From Desulfobacula sp. (GTDB lineage Bacteria > Desulfobacterota > Desulfobacteria > Desulfobacterales > Desulfobacteraceae), in the NCBI GenBank assembly GCA_023701135.1, contig JAMPXP010000031.1:1-42132 (forward strand): 42,132 nt of DNA, in the 5' to 3' direction. Of the stretch, positions 26,277-34,174 are shown piece by piece; positions within the stretch are counted from its first letter, which is position 1, and each line of letters begins with the position of its first letter. Made by a program: the position numbers and the translations under genes. A model generated the notes under the pieces. The model had not been told where the DNA came from, did not search any database, and saw only the letters and a list, made by a program, of their open reading frames with translations.

Positions 26277-27584
26277 TTATGCTATCGAACCGAGCAGTCG
26301 CCTTTCCACCTTTGTCAGGTGTTCGGAACTGCTGTTGACGTCAACCAAATCCTTTCGTATATCCGTCATATTTTCATTGACCTTCCTCATGCCATGGGTA
26401 ATTTTCGACACGGCAGCAGCCGCTTGAACAACATTAACGCCAACCGATTTCGTCTGAAGGGCCGCTCCACTGACGTTATCGGCAATATTTCTGCTGGAAA
26501 CGCTTTGCTCCTGAACGGCAGCGGCTATTGTTTCTACAATGTTGGTCATATTGTGTGTCACGTCATTGATTTTTTTTATCTCGATTATCGTGCTTTGAGT
26601 GGAACTGCTCATGGCTTCGATTTTGTGTTTAATGTCAAGGGTGGCCTCATTTGTCTGAGCTGCCAGGTCCTTTACTTCCCCGGCAACAACGGCAAATCCT
26701 TTACCCGACTCTCCGGCCCTGGCCGCTTCAATTGTCGCATTCAAGGCCAACAGCTTTGTTTGTTCTGCAATTTCAACAATGGTATCAATGACCGATGTAA
26801 TTTCCTCGGAAGCCTTGCCTAAAATCTCGATTTTTTCAAAGGCTTTATCCACACACGACTTGGCCTCCATGGTGATTACACGGGCCTTTTCGGAATTTTT
26901 AGTAATCTCGCCGATGGTGCTGGTCATTTCATCGGTCACTATGGTGATTGAATCCATATTCTTTTGTAAAGAGTCGGCAGCGTCTGAAACAGAACTGATA
27001 TTGGCGCCCATCTCTTCTGTTTCAGCCGCAACAGTGTCTGACGCTTTGGCGATACTTTCAGTTTTCTCTGTCAGATCGGCTGCCGACTTTAAAAGACCAG
27101 CAACCGCCTCATGCAATTCCTTTGCATTGACTCTAATGGTTTCATGAACGCCTTGCCTTTCAAGCTTTGCCTGTTTATTGGCGTTATCTTCCGTCTCAAG
27201 CTTGACTGCCAGATCCTTCAAAACGCTTGCAATTAAGCCGGCCTCGCCGGCATTTTCAATGCTGCAAACCGCAGAATATTTCCCCCTGCTGATTTCAACT
27301 GCGAAGTCGGAACAGGCCATTACAGGCCGGGAAATCTTCCCGGCCATCATCCACAGCAGATAACCGGATAGAACCAATACTGCGCATAAAACACCCAAAA
27401 CAATCGGAAGCCTTTCGATGAACAAGGTTCCTTCTGCGCTGGCCCCCCTCCCCCTTAACACAATGATAATGAAAACCAAAGCCATGGAGGCAATCAAAAT
27501 TCCAAAGCTGCCGGCAAAAATTTTCTGACGCATTCGTAATCCTGAAATCATGAGTTCATTCTTCTGGCCCAACGAAGCAGACAT
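26277..27584 (-). CDS. Methyl-accepting chemotaxis protein lacking a periplasmic sensor domain
   Basis: Receptor of 435 residues. Two membrane segments (about 22-43 and 60-81) are separated by only some 16 residues, so there is no room for a periplasmic sensor domain. A HAMP-like segment and a short coiled region lead to the signalling hairpin ([19 protein letters not shown]). It likely senses membrane or cytoplasmic state, or depends on a partner. GGAGAGGAG precedes the ATG. It is first of the che genes after the hydrogenase pair, with an 80-base gap to the haem receptor gene. Confidence 0.9.
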   Translation of the reverse strand: MSASLGQKNELMISGLRMRQKIFAGSFGILIASMALVFIIIVLRGRGASAEGTLFIERLPIVLGVLCAVLVLSGYLLWMMAGKISRPVMACSDFAVEISRGKYSAVCSIENAGEAGLIASVLKDLAVKLETEDNANKQAKLERQGVHETIRVNAKELHEAVAGLLKSAADLTEKTESIAKASDTVAAETEEMGANISSVSDAADSLQKNMDSITIVTDEMTSTIGEITKNSEKARVITMEAKSCVDKAFEKIEILGKASEEITSVIDTIVEIAEQTKLLALNATIEAARAGESGKGFAVVAGEVKDLAAQTNEATLDIKHKIEAMSSSTQSTIIEIKKINDVTHNMTNIVETIAAAVQEQSVSSRNIADNVSGAALQTKSVGVNVVQAAAAVSKITHGMRKVNENMTDIRKDLVDVNSSSEHLTKVERRLLGSIA

Positions 27585-27670
27585 GCTCCTCTCCTTTAAA
27601 TTATAGATTCCCCCGGGAAAACCCGTGGAGTTCTGTCTTTGACCACATAAAAAGCACGACTAGGATAATT

Positions 27671-27685
27671 TTGATACCGTATCAA
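27671..27685. promoter_or_regulatory. Palindrome TTGATAC-C-GTATCAA between hydrogenase and che genes
   Basis: A perfect 7-bp inverted repeat with a one-base centre, located in the 124-base gap, 87 bases before the start codon of the first receptor gene. Its symmetry and position fit an operator controlling transcription of the che operon, or a processing site if the genes are transcribed together. Confidence 0.45.
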
Positions 27686-27708
27686 TAGCCGGGTAAAGCA
27701 TTTAAGCG

Positions 27709-28641
27709 TCATTTATTATCCTCTGAAATTCCGGCCATGGTCTGTTCAAAGGGTCTGTAGAATGGGAAGTCCTTTTTTGCTGCAAACGAGGGGGCGGCAC
27801 AACCAATGCAGGGCGCATTGGCATCGATACACCAGGTCTGCCCACCGTTCCACCACCGCGTGGGACAATCGGCATAGGTGTCTGGACCCAGGCAGCCCAG
27901 CTTGAAAAGACAACCAGGCTCTCCCAGTTTCAGGGCAAAGATTTCCTGTTGAAAATCATGATAGCGTGGACATTGTTCATGAACTTTACGGCTGAAAAAC
28001 AATTTCGGCTGACCATTGATCAATTCAGGCATCCCGGCCTGGACCAGGTGGATGATGGTTTTCCATACCCAGTCCGGATGTACGGAGCATCCCGGGATTT
28101 CAATCAGCAGGGGATTTATTTTTTTCCGCTTATAGAATTCTTTCAGGCTGACGGCACCGGTCAAATTGCCCTCTGCGGCAGGAATACCGCCATGGGTGGC
28201 ACAGGTGCCCACGGCTACGGCACCGTTCATGGTCTTTGCAGCCGCCGCTATATAATCGGCGAAGGGCTTGTCTCCGATCACACAGGCTTCAGGCATGTCC
28301 CACGGAATGGCGCCTTCCACGGCCAGGAAATATTCTCCGGCCTTGCCTGAGATATAGTCTTCAATGAGATTCAGCGCCTGTTTTCCGGATGCAGCGGACA
28401 AATCCGTGTGAAACGAAAGCTTTGAATATTGCGTAATCATGGAGACCGCATTGGGGGATTCCGCCTGGAGCAAAGAAATGGAACAGCCCGTGCAGGACTG
28501 TCCCTGAAGATAGAGAAGCCTGGGAACCCCGGCAGGATCAATCTTTTTCAAGGCTGCATAAATGATCCCGGGAAACTGGGTTATGCCAAAAGAGGCGCTT
28601 AAACATGCGGCCATTTTCAGAAATTCTCGTCGATCTATCAT
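27709..28641 (-). CDS. Periplasmic [NiFe] hydrogenase small subunit
   Basis: Electron-transfer subunit carrying iron-sulfur clusters; exported with its partner by the Tat pathway, as shown by DRREFLK and a hydrophobic stretch (residues 3-30). Proximal cluster ligands: C50, C53, C147 and C185. Distal: H221, C224, C244 and C250. Medial: C259, C271, C278 and C281. C271 sits where standard enzymes have Pro, which predicts a [4Fe-4S] rather than [3Fe-4S] medial cluster. At 310 residues it has no C-terminal membrane helix, so the enzyme is likely soluble in the periplasm. It follows the large-subunit gene, the reverse of the usual order. No cytochrome subunit or maturation gene is adjacent. Confidence 0.93.
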   Translation of the reverse strand: MIDRREFLKMAACLSASFGITQFPGIIYAALKKIDPAGVPRLLYLQGQSCTGCSISLLQAESPNAVSMITQYSKLSFHTDLSAASGKQALNLIEDYISGKAGEYFLAVEGAIPWDMPEACVIGDKPFADYIAAAAKTMNGAVAVGTCATHGGIPAAEGNLTGAVSLKEFYKRKKINPLLIEIPGCSVHPDWVWKTIIHLVQAGMPELINGQPKLFFSRKVHEQCPRYHDFQQEIFALKLGEPGCLFKLGCLGPDTYADCPTRWWNGGQTWCIDANAPCIGCAAPSFAAKKDFPFYRPFEQTMAGISEDNK

Positions 28642-28696
28642 AAATTTATCCTCAAAGAAAAATTAAAAAATTTCAACCGGTATACGGGTCGGTTTG

Positions 28697-30208
28697 TTAA
28701 TGTACGGCACAGGCGATGCACGGATCAAAAGAATGCACAATTCTATTGGCCTCAATCTGTTCTTCCGGGTTCTCCACACGGGTTCCCACCAACGCCGACT
28801 CAAGAGCGCCCGGCTGGTCCCTGTCATCCTTGGGTGAACAGTTCCATGTGGTCGGCACCACACATTCATATTTTTCAATTTTATAATCTTTAATCCTGAT
28901 ATAGTGGAGAAGCGCGCCCCGTGACGCTTCAGTGGCCCCAAATCCTTCTCCGGATTTTGGAAGATCATATTGGGCCATAAACGGTGCCTGCATATCGATC
29001 CGTTCCGTCTCCTCCAGCAGAAAATCGGCAATGACCACGGCAGATATGGCACGGCATAAATGTCTTCCCAGCACTGAATTTAAATTGTCCGCCTTAATGC
29101 CGGCCATGCCGGCAAATTTATCCACCAATTGTTTGATTTTAGGATTGTTATTTTGACGGTAATCCACCAGGATTCTGGCTGCCGGGCCGACCTCCACCAT
29201 TTTCCCCTGATACCGCGGCGCTTTCACCCATGAATAGGCCCCGGTTTTATGGGGGGATGGGGTTAATTCTCCCTCTTTTACCGTTAAGCCGGAGGGGGAT
29301 GAATATTTGGAATATTTTACATCCTCCCGGATGGCATCAAAATTGACCTGGCTGATATTGTTTTCCAACAGCACGCCGGGTGCAAACAGCCGTTTACTGT
29401 CCAGCTCGGGCCCAAAAGGCATCAACCCGTACGAAAGGAATCCGCCCCGGCTTTGACCGATATGCCAATATTCAGGAAATTCCCCGGCCACGGCCAGAAT
29501 ATCGGGAAGATATTTTTTATGGATAAAATCTTGAACATCGGAAATTAATGAGCGGTATGAGGCAATATGATCGATATTGGGTTCCTGGGTGCATCCGCCG
29601 GGAAAAATGGCCGTTGCATGGGGAAATTTACCGCCGAAAATGGCTGAGGCCTTATTGGCCTTTTTTTGAATTTCAAGAGATTCGATATAATGCTTCAAAG
29701 CCAGGAAATTGGTTTGGGCATCGGAAATATAGCGCCCTGACAGTCTTGGTAAAAAGGGGGCTGCCGGGAAAGAAGATTTTGAGCCGGATTCAGCCTTCAC
29801 CCAATCCCCGAGAGCGGTTAAATCAGAATCCGAACCCTTATATTTAAGGATCGCGGTTACATCAACAAAATCCAATGCGGAAAGTTGATAAAAATGAAGC
29901 AAATAGTCGTAAAGGTGATTGGCGCCCTGTATCAGGTTATGCAAAATACGGCCGTTGGGCGGAACGATCAGCTTGTATGCATTTTCCTGGGCATAGGAGG
30001 ATGCGATGGCATGGGCATAGGGGCAGACCCCGCAAATTCTCTGTGTGATTTGTTGCGCATCCAACGGATCCCTGCCCCGGAGAAAGACCTCAAACCCCCG
30101 AAACATTTCACCCCTGCTGACAGCCTCTGTAATGATGTTGTTTTCAACAGTCGTCTGGATACTGAGATGCCCCTCCAACCTTGTTACAGGACCAATATCA
30201 ACTTTCAT
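28697..30208 (-). CDS. [NiFe] hydrogenase large subunit without C-terminal extension
   Basis: Catalytic subunit that oxidises or produces H2. The N-terminal nickel-site motif is R57-ICGVC62 and the C-terminal one is DPCIACAVH (C497, C500). The protein ends exactly at H503. Most large subunits continue 10-25 residues beyond this His and are cut by a maturation protease; here the stop codon TAA directly follows the His codon. Length (503) and other conserved stretches (GPVTRLEGHL, RGEMFRGFE) are normal. The protein carries no signal and would be exported together with the small subunit. It starts the leftward series hydrogenase-receptors-che. Confidence 0.93.
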   Translation of the reverse strand: MKVDIGPVTRLEGHLSIQTTVENNIITEAVSRGEMFRGFEVFLRGRDPLDAQQITQRICGVCPYAHAIASSYAQENAYKLIVPPNGRILHNLIQGANHLYDYLLHFYQLSALDFVDVTAILKYKGSDSDLTALGDWVKAESGSKSSFPAAPFLPRLSGRYISDAQTNFLALKHYIESLEIQKKANKASAIFGGKFPHATAIFPGGCTQEPNIDHIASYRSLISDVQDFIHKKYLPDILAVAGEFPEYWHIGQSRGGFLSYGLMPFGPELDSKRLFAPGVLLENNISQVNFDAIREDVKYSKYSSPSGLTVKEGELTPSPHKTGAYSWVKAPRYQGKMVEVGPAARILVDYRQNNNPKIKQLVDKFAGMAGIKADNLNSVLGRHLCRAISAVVIADFLLEETERIDMQAPFMAQYDLPKSGEGFGATEASRGALLHYIRIKDYKIEKYECVVPTTWNCSPKDDRDQPGALESALVGTRVENPEEQIEANRIVHSFDPCIACAVH

Positions 30209-30237
30209 AGGACTCCTTGATGTATTTCAATAATAAA

Positions 30238-30309
30238 TTACATTTCTTCTTTTCTGATTAACGTATTTATTTCACTCATGATCGCTTTGATATCCACTGG
30301 TTTTCAAAC
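30238..30309 (-). pseudogene. Possible remnant of a response-regulator receiver C-terminus
   Basis: On the minus strand the codons read V, then an in-frame TGA at 30304-30306, then KPVDIKAIMSEINTLIRKEEM and TAA. The KPVD segment with the following helix is typical of receiver domain ends (expected V-L-KPVD), and one base change around the TGA would restore the frame. No upstream receiver sequence is left. It ends 29 bases before the hydrogenase large-subunit start. The reading could be accidental. Confidence 0.3.
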
Positions 30310-30438
30310 ATAGTCCACAGGGAAAAAGGATTTCTCTATTTTTTTGATCTTCATATTATGAAACCAATGTTTCGTTGGAGATGTAATGTTATTTCAAGAA
30401 CTCTGTCAATAGGAATTTGACAATCCTTCGTGATCAAG

Positions 30439-30518
30439 GGCTTTTCAGGGTAAAAACGGTTTTGAACGGTTTTGAAAGGCACCGGAATAAGGCCGGATAC
30501 CATATGCCGGGATCACCA
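30439..30518 (+). repeat. Second att-like block ending in GGGATCACCA
   Basis: 30439-30480 aligns with 17880-17922 (shared GGCTTTT, GGTAAAAA, CGGTTTT and TGAAAGG in the same order), and GGGATCACCA at 30509-30518 equals the tRNA 3' end at 17990-17999. It lacks about 40 bases found in the first copy, including the T arm. It lies just outside the hydrogenase-chemotaxis block, as a degenerate direct repeat of the 17.9 kb site. Confidence 0.5.
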
Positions 30519-30629
30519 AAAACCATCCAGGGATTTTTATGCAAATTCATAAAAATCTCTTGTTTTCACCGGAAAAGAACCCTAAATTGAGAAAAAATGC
30601 TCTTTATGAATCATTGAAAAGGATAACAA

Positions 30630-30989
30630 ATGGAAACTGAGGACCTGGATACCGAGGAGCTGCGATTGGAAATTCGGGAAGCAGCTTCGCAATTTGCAGC
30701 CGTTGAATTCAAACCCTCGACCTCGGCCCTGAGTTATGTTTTTAAATTAAGGGATTTTTCTTCTTCCGGCCTGGGCCTGTTGGTTAAACAAGACTCTGAG
30801 TTTTTGAAATGTATCAGAACCCAGGACGTTATGATTGTAAAATATCACAAGGGCAGTGCCGCCGCGGAGCCCCAGTATATCAAGGTGCAGGTCCGGCATA
30901 TTTCAGCGCCCGTCAATGGCATGCCCGAAAACCATATGGTTGTGGGCCTGCTTTTTCTTGAAAAACTGGACCAGGATCAATTCATCTGA
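30630..30989 (+). CDS. PilZ-like domain protein
   Basis: A 119-residue protein. YVFKLRDFSSSGLGLLV (from about residue 36) matches the D-x-S-x-x-G element of PilZ domains, followed by beta-strands (VMIVKYHKG, YIKVQVRHIS) and GLLFL. The upstream RxxxR motif that contacts cyclic di-GMP is missing, so it may be a non-binding PilZ variant. AAAGGA precedes the ATG. The gene converges with, and overlaps by eight bases, the next minus-strand gene. Confidence 0.7.
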   Translation: METEDLDTEELRLEIREAASQFAAVEFKPSTSALSYVFKLRDFSSSGLGLLVKQDSEFLKCIRTQDVMIVKYHKGSAAAEPQYIKVQVRHISAPVNGMPENHMVVGLLFLEKLDQDQFI

Positions 30990-32292
30990 AAACCGTGCAG
31001 GCATTGATCCGTTTGTCGATTTCCCCATTGACCAGGGCATAGGAGTTGGAGTCCAGGTCCGTATAGCGTTTCTGAAACTCAAGCTGCCGGATGCCTTCGG
31101 GAAGACCGTCAATGCGGGGCATAAAATCCGTTTCCTGTTCAATTCCCCCCATTCTCTGCTGGAATATCAAGGCTGTTTCCAGGGAACCGGTCGCCAGCTC
31201 CCCCATCCTGACTCCGGCCTTATCTGCCGCAAGGTCGGCAAAGCTGAATCCTGATCCCTTGCCGGAATCGTCAACCTCCTTTGCAATCCCAATAAAATTG
31301 GACAACCTGCTTCCGGCTGAAACGGCAAGCCCGGCTGAAACAAGGAAATGCTTGGGCAGGTCCGTCCGGCCGTAAAGGGTAAAGGACACGGGTACAGGGG
31401 GGGCCATCTGCTTTTGAATCTCTTCGTGCACCAGATCTTTGAGCCCCCTCCGGACGGCATATAGAGACAAGACCTGGACGAGGGCCGTATTTTCCAGAAC
31501 CGGGTTGCTGCTGATTGTTGACTGCTGTTGGGCAAAAAGGATCATGGGCCTTAACACAAGGGCAAGGGAGATTTTTTTATGTTTATACGGTGTTACCGTC
31601 TGAACCAGTTTATTATAGTACAGGACCAGTTTTTCCTGGTGATCCATAGACAAGAGGAACTGCTTTCCTTTCTCATGGATAAGCCCCAGGGCTTTCGGGT
31701 CCCATTCATACACCAGGCTCAACCGCCCCTTTTCAATGGCGAGATCCTTGATGCGGTGGACATGCCGGTTTAAATCCGCATAAAGATCGGAATATGAGAG
31801 AACATGATTCATGGCCCCCAGGGCCGGATGAATGAATATGGCCGGAACCACGATCCTTCCTGCCTTTAAACGCTCTATATCCAGAAGGGTCCCGTTCTTT
31901 TTCAGGCTCATGAAAAGATTAAGATATCGGCCCAGGGGGTTGGCAGGAAGGTCAAGGGTGACGGCAAGGTGAATCCTGCCGTCCGGCAATTCAATCTTTG
32001 TAAAAAGCCGTTCATATCCGAGTCCGTGCAAAATCCCATAATTCAGAAGGAGATTCAGATCATCTTCCGACAGGGTCGTTGTCCTGATCTGCCTTTTGTT
32101 CATGTTGGCCGGTGTATTGGCATTGATGAGGGTCTTGACCCTCTGGACATTGTCCAGGCTGAGCCGTTGATGCCGGGAAACAAGGGCCGTATCTTCCATG
32201 ACAAAAAACAGGAGGATCACCGGGAAAACCATCAGGCAGGCCAAAAAAAGAAGCGCCATGCGTTTAATAGCGTGAAAAATAAATATCCCCAT
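30982..32292 (-). CDS. Membrane-anchored protein of unknown function
   Basis: A 436-residue protein with one N-terminal membrane segment (about 12-33, MALLFLACLMVFPVILLFF) and a large part predicted outside the cytoplasm. It has no family I recognise. A stretch near residue 350, FSFADLAADKAG, and charged helical regions suggest an alpha-rich periplasmic domain. The start at 32292 overlaps the preceding gene by 29 bases and has only a weak ribosome site; MALLF at 32259 is an alternative. It is translated after the DUF3047-like gene and is probably in one operon with it. Confidence 0.65.
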   Translation of the reverse strand: MGIFIFHAIKRMALLFLACLMVFPVILLFFVMEDTALVSRHQRLSLDNVQRVKTLINANTPANMNKRQIRTTTLSEDDLNLLLNYGILHGLGYERLFTKIELPDGRIHLAVTLDLPANPLGRYLNLFMSLKKNGTLLDIERLKAGRIVVPAIFIHPALGAMNHVLSYSDLYADLNRHVHRIKDLAIEKGRLSLVYEWDPKALGLIHEKGKQFLLSMDHQEKLVLYYNKLVQTVTPYKHKKISLALVLRPMILFAQQQSTISSNPVLENTALVQVLSLYAVRRGLKDLVHEEIQKQMAPPVPVSFTLYGRTDLPKHFLVSAGLAVSAGSRLSNFIGIAKEVDDSGKGSGFSFADLAADKAGVRMGELATGSLETALIFQQRMGGIEQETDFMPRIDGLPEGIRQLEFQKRYTDLDSNSYALVNGEIDKRINACTVFR

Positions 32293-32929
32293 AATAGGCC
32301 GTGACCTTGTTCCCTGTATTGTCCGTATCGCTCATCAATACAACGGCATCGATGTACCGGACTTCTTTGCCGAACAATCGGATAAAATCCTCCCGGACGT
32401 TTCTTTTTTCCGTATGCCAGGTGGATAAAGGATCTTCTGAGGACCGCAAGGCCATCATCACGGCATTGTCCTTGGCAAAGGCATTGGGCCAGGTTTCCCC
32501 TTTTTTTGAATTCCGGGCCCACACATAGTTCAGGGCCCGGGTATTCCAGACGGCAAGACCTCCCGAAACCACCACATAAATCCGGGCTGCATAATCATCG
32601 CCTTGTTTCTGCTTCTCGTCAAAGGTTCCGGACAGCCTGTTTTCAATGCGCCAGCGCCAATTTAAAAAAGGATATGCGTCGATATCGATCCGGATTTTTT
32701 TGATGAGCCCCGAGGCACTGTTTTGACTGACGGCCTCCAGCGCTTTATTCCCCCCGATCATAGCCGGGGTATAAACCGTTTCACCCACAAAGGCTTTTTT
32801 GGACCATTCCTCCGTGCCATGCTGTGAAAACTCTCCCACAAAAATGAAATCCGGATCATCTGACAAGGCAGGGCTGATGTCAACGATCATGAGCCACAAT
32901 ACAATGCAAAAAAAAGTTTTAATTTTCAT
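32264..32929 (-). CDS. DUF3047-like exported protein
   Basis: Protein of about 221 residues from ATG 32929 (MKIKTFFCIVLWLMIVDIS), which begins with a clear signal peptide; a longer frame to 32977 adds a basic leader. The mature part has FLNWRWRIE, GDDYAARIYVVV, YVWARN and AVVLMSDTDNTG, which I recognise as the DUF3047 pattern. Function is unknown in the family; a beta-rich periplasmic fold is likely. The end overlaps the next gene. Confidence 0.75.
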   Translation of the reverse strand: MKIKTFFCIVLWLMIVDISPALSDDPDFIFVGEFSQHGTEEWSKKAFVGETVYTPAMIGGNKALEAVSQNSASGLIKKIRIDIDAYPFLNWRWRIENRLSGTFDEKQKQGDDYAARIYVVVSGGLAVWNTRALNYVWARNSKKGETWPNAFAKDNAVMMALRSSEDPLSTWHTEKRNVREDFIRLFGKEVRYIDAVVLMSDTDNTGNKVTAYYGDIYFSRY

Positions 32930-33159
32930 ACCCCGCTTTTCACGGCAACTGATCCGGTTTCTCTTTTTTTTATCCATGTGCCCGCATCTTGCCTTTTTTT
33001 TCCGAAAACTTCAATCCCCCTTTAAAATAAGGAGAAAATAAGAATTTCGGGTCATCTTTAATGGAATTTAAGTTCTTGCCAAGAAAAAAGAAACTCTTAT
33101 ATTTTATAGTGATTTTGTGTATGATGCGGTTAATGATGGATATTTTGGAGAGTAAGATT

Positions 33160-33552
33160 ATGAAATTAGCCTTTCCGGTTAAAGAAAACAAAGGCCTTGA
33201 AAGTGTCATGGATGATCATTTCGGTACGGCCGGGTATTTTCTGATTGTGGACACCCTGACCCGCAGCTTTGAATTCAAGGAAAACCAGAAGCTTTCCGAC
33301 GGAGAATCAAAGTGCAAAACCAGTGTTCTGGGAAAAGAGCCCGGCATTGATGCGGTGATTACCCATTGCATGGGGGACGGATCGAGAAGAAGCCTGACCT
33401 CATCCCATATCAAGGTTTTCCAGGCCCAGAAGGAAACCGTTCTGGAGAACCTCGAACTCATGGAAAAAAACGAATTAAAGCTTTTCCACATATTTGACCA
33501 CTGCCAGGCCAAAAAGAACAAAAAAGAAGGCGGCTGCGGCCATCACCATTAA
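33160..33552 (+). CDS. NifX/NifB-type dinitrogenase iron-molybdenum cofactor family protein
   Basis: ATG 33160 (MKLAFPVKENKGLES) with GGAG nine bases before is preferred over the longer frame from 33061; this gives 130 residues. The fold pattern is typical: strand KLAFPV, DDHFGTAGYFLIVD, GIDAVITHCMGDG, and a C-terminal tail GGCGHHH that may bind metal. Members bind or shuttle iron-sulfur or FeMo-type clusters; many in sulfate reducers are not linked to nitrogen fixation, and no nif genes are near. The acyltransferase gene follows after three bases. Confidence 0.85.
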   Translation: MKLAFPVKENKGLESVMDDHFGTAGYFLIVDTLTRSFEFKENQKLSDGESKCKTSVLGKEPGIDAVITHCMGDGSRRSLTSSHIKVFQAQKETVLENLELMEKNELKLFHIFDHCQAKKNKKEGGCGHHH

Positions 33553-33555
33553 GCC

Positions 33556-34113
33556 ATGAAAACGATACTGAGTCTGATCGGCAGGATGGTTTACTGGTTC
33601 ATGGGATGGACCTATGACGGGCTGCCGGATTACTGGACCGACCGGTGCGTGGTCATCGGCTTTCCCCATACCGCCAATATGGATACGGTCCGGGCCTTGA
33701 CCTATATTAAACTCGCAAAGGTCAATGCCCGACTCCTGGTCAAGGCGGAATGGTTTTTCTTTCCCATGTCCGTCATTCTCAGAAGTCTTGGCGGGATGCC
33801 GGTCAAACGGGATAAGGCCCACGGGTTTGTTGAAAGCGCTATCCTGGAATTTGAAAAGCGGGATAACCTGATTCTCGCCCTGGTGCCGGAAGGGACCCGG
33901 AAGAATGTCACCTCCATCAAGACCGGATTCTGGCATATTGCCAAAGGCGCCCATGTTCCCATCATCTGCTGGTTTCTGGACAATCGATCAAAAAGAACAC
34001 GCTGGATAGGCAGGATTGATCCGGGTGAGACTCTTGAAGAAGATTTGCAGAAAATTAAAGCACTCTATGAAACCCATGGATTTTCCATCCCCCTGGGCAG
34101 CCCATCCTCCTGA
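33556..34113 (+). CDS. PlsC-like 1-acylglycerol-phosphate acyltransferase family protein
   Basis: 185-residue acyltransferase. The HX4D catalytic motif is PHTANMD (near residue 38) and the second motif is VPEGTR (near residue 110). LGGMPVKRDKA in between matches the substrate-binding region. The short N-terminus is hydrophobic and likely lies on the membrane. It starts three bases after the NifX-like gene with no strong ribosome site, so translation is probably coupled. It presumably acylates a lysophospholipid; substrate is not visible. Confidence 0.85.
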   Translation: MKTILSLIGRMVYWFMGWTYDGLPDYWTDRCVVIGFPHTANMDTVRALTYIKLAKVNARLLVKAEWFFFPMSVILRSLGGMPVKRDKAHGFVESAILEFEKRDNLILALVPEGTRKNVTSIKTGFWHIAKGAHVPIICWFLDNRSKRTRWIGRIDPGETLEEDLQKIKALYETHGFSIPLGSPSS

Positions 34114-34174
34114 TGCCGGCGTTGGCTCATCGAATCCGTTATAAAGAATTGAAACCAAAGGAGACTTAAATTCA

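Larger units (their letters stand above)
30209..30629. other. Intergenic region upstream of the hydrogenase genes
   Basis: 421 bases without an intact gene. It must hold the hydrogenase promoter (leftward) and the PilZ-like gene promoter (rightward). It also has a probable response-regulator relic at 30238-30309 and the att-like block at 30439-30518, described separately. Confidence 0.45.
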
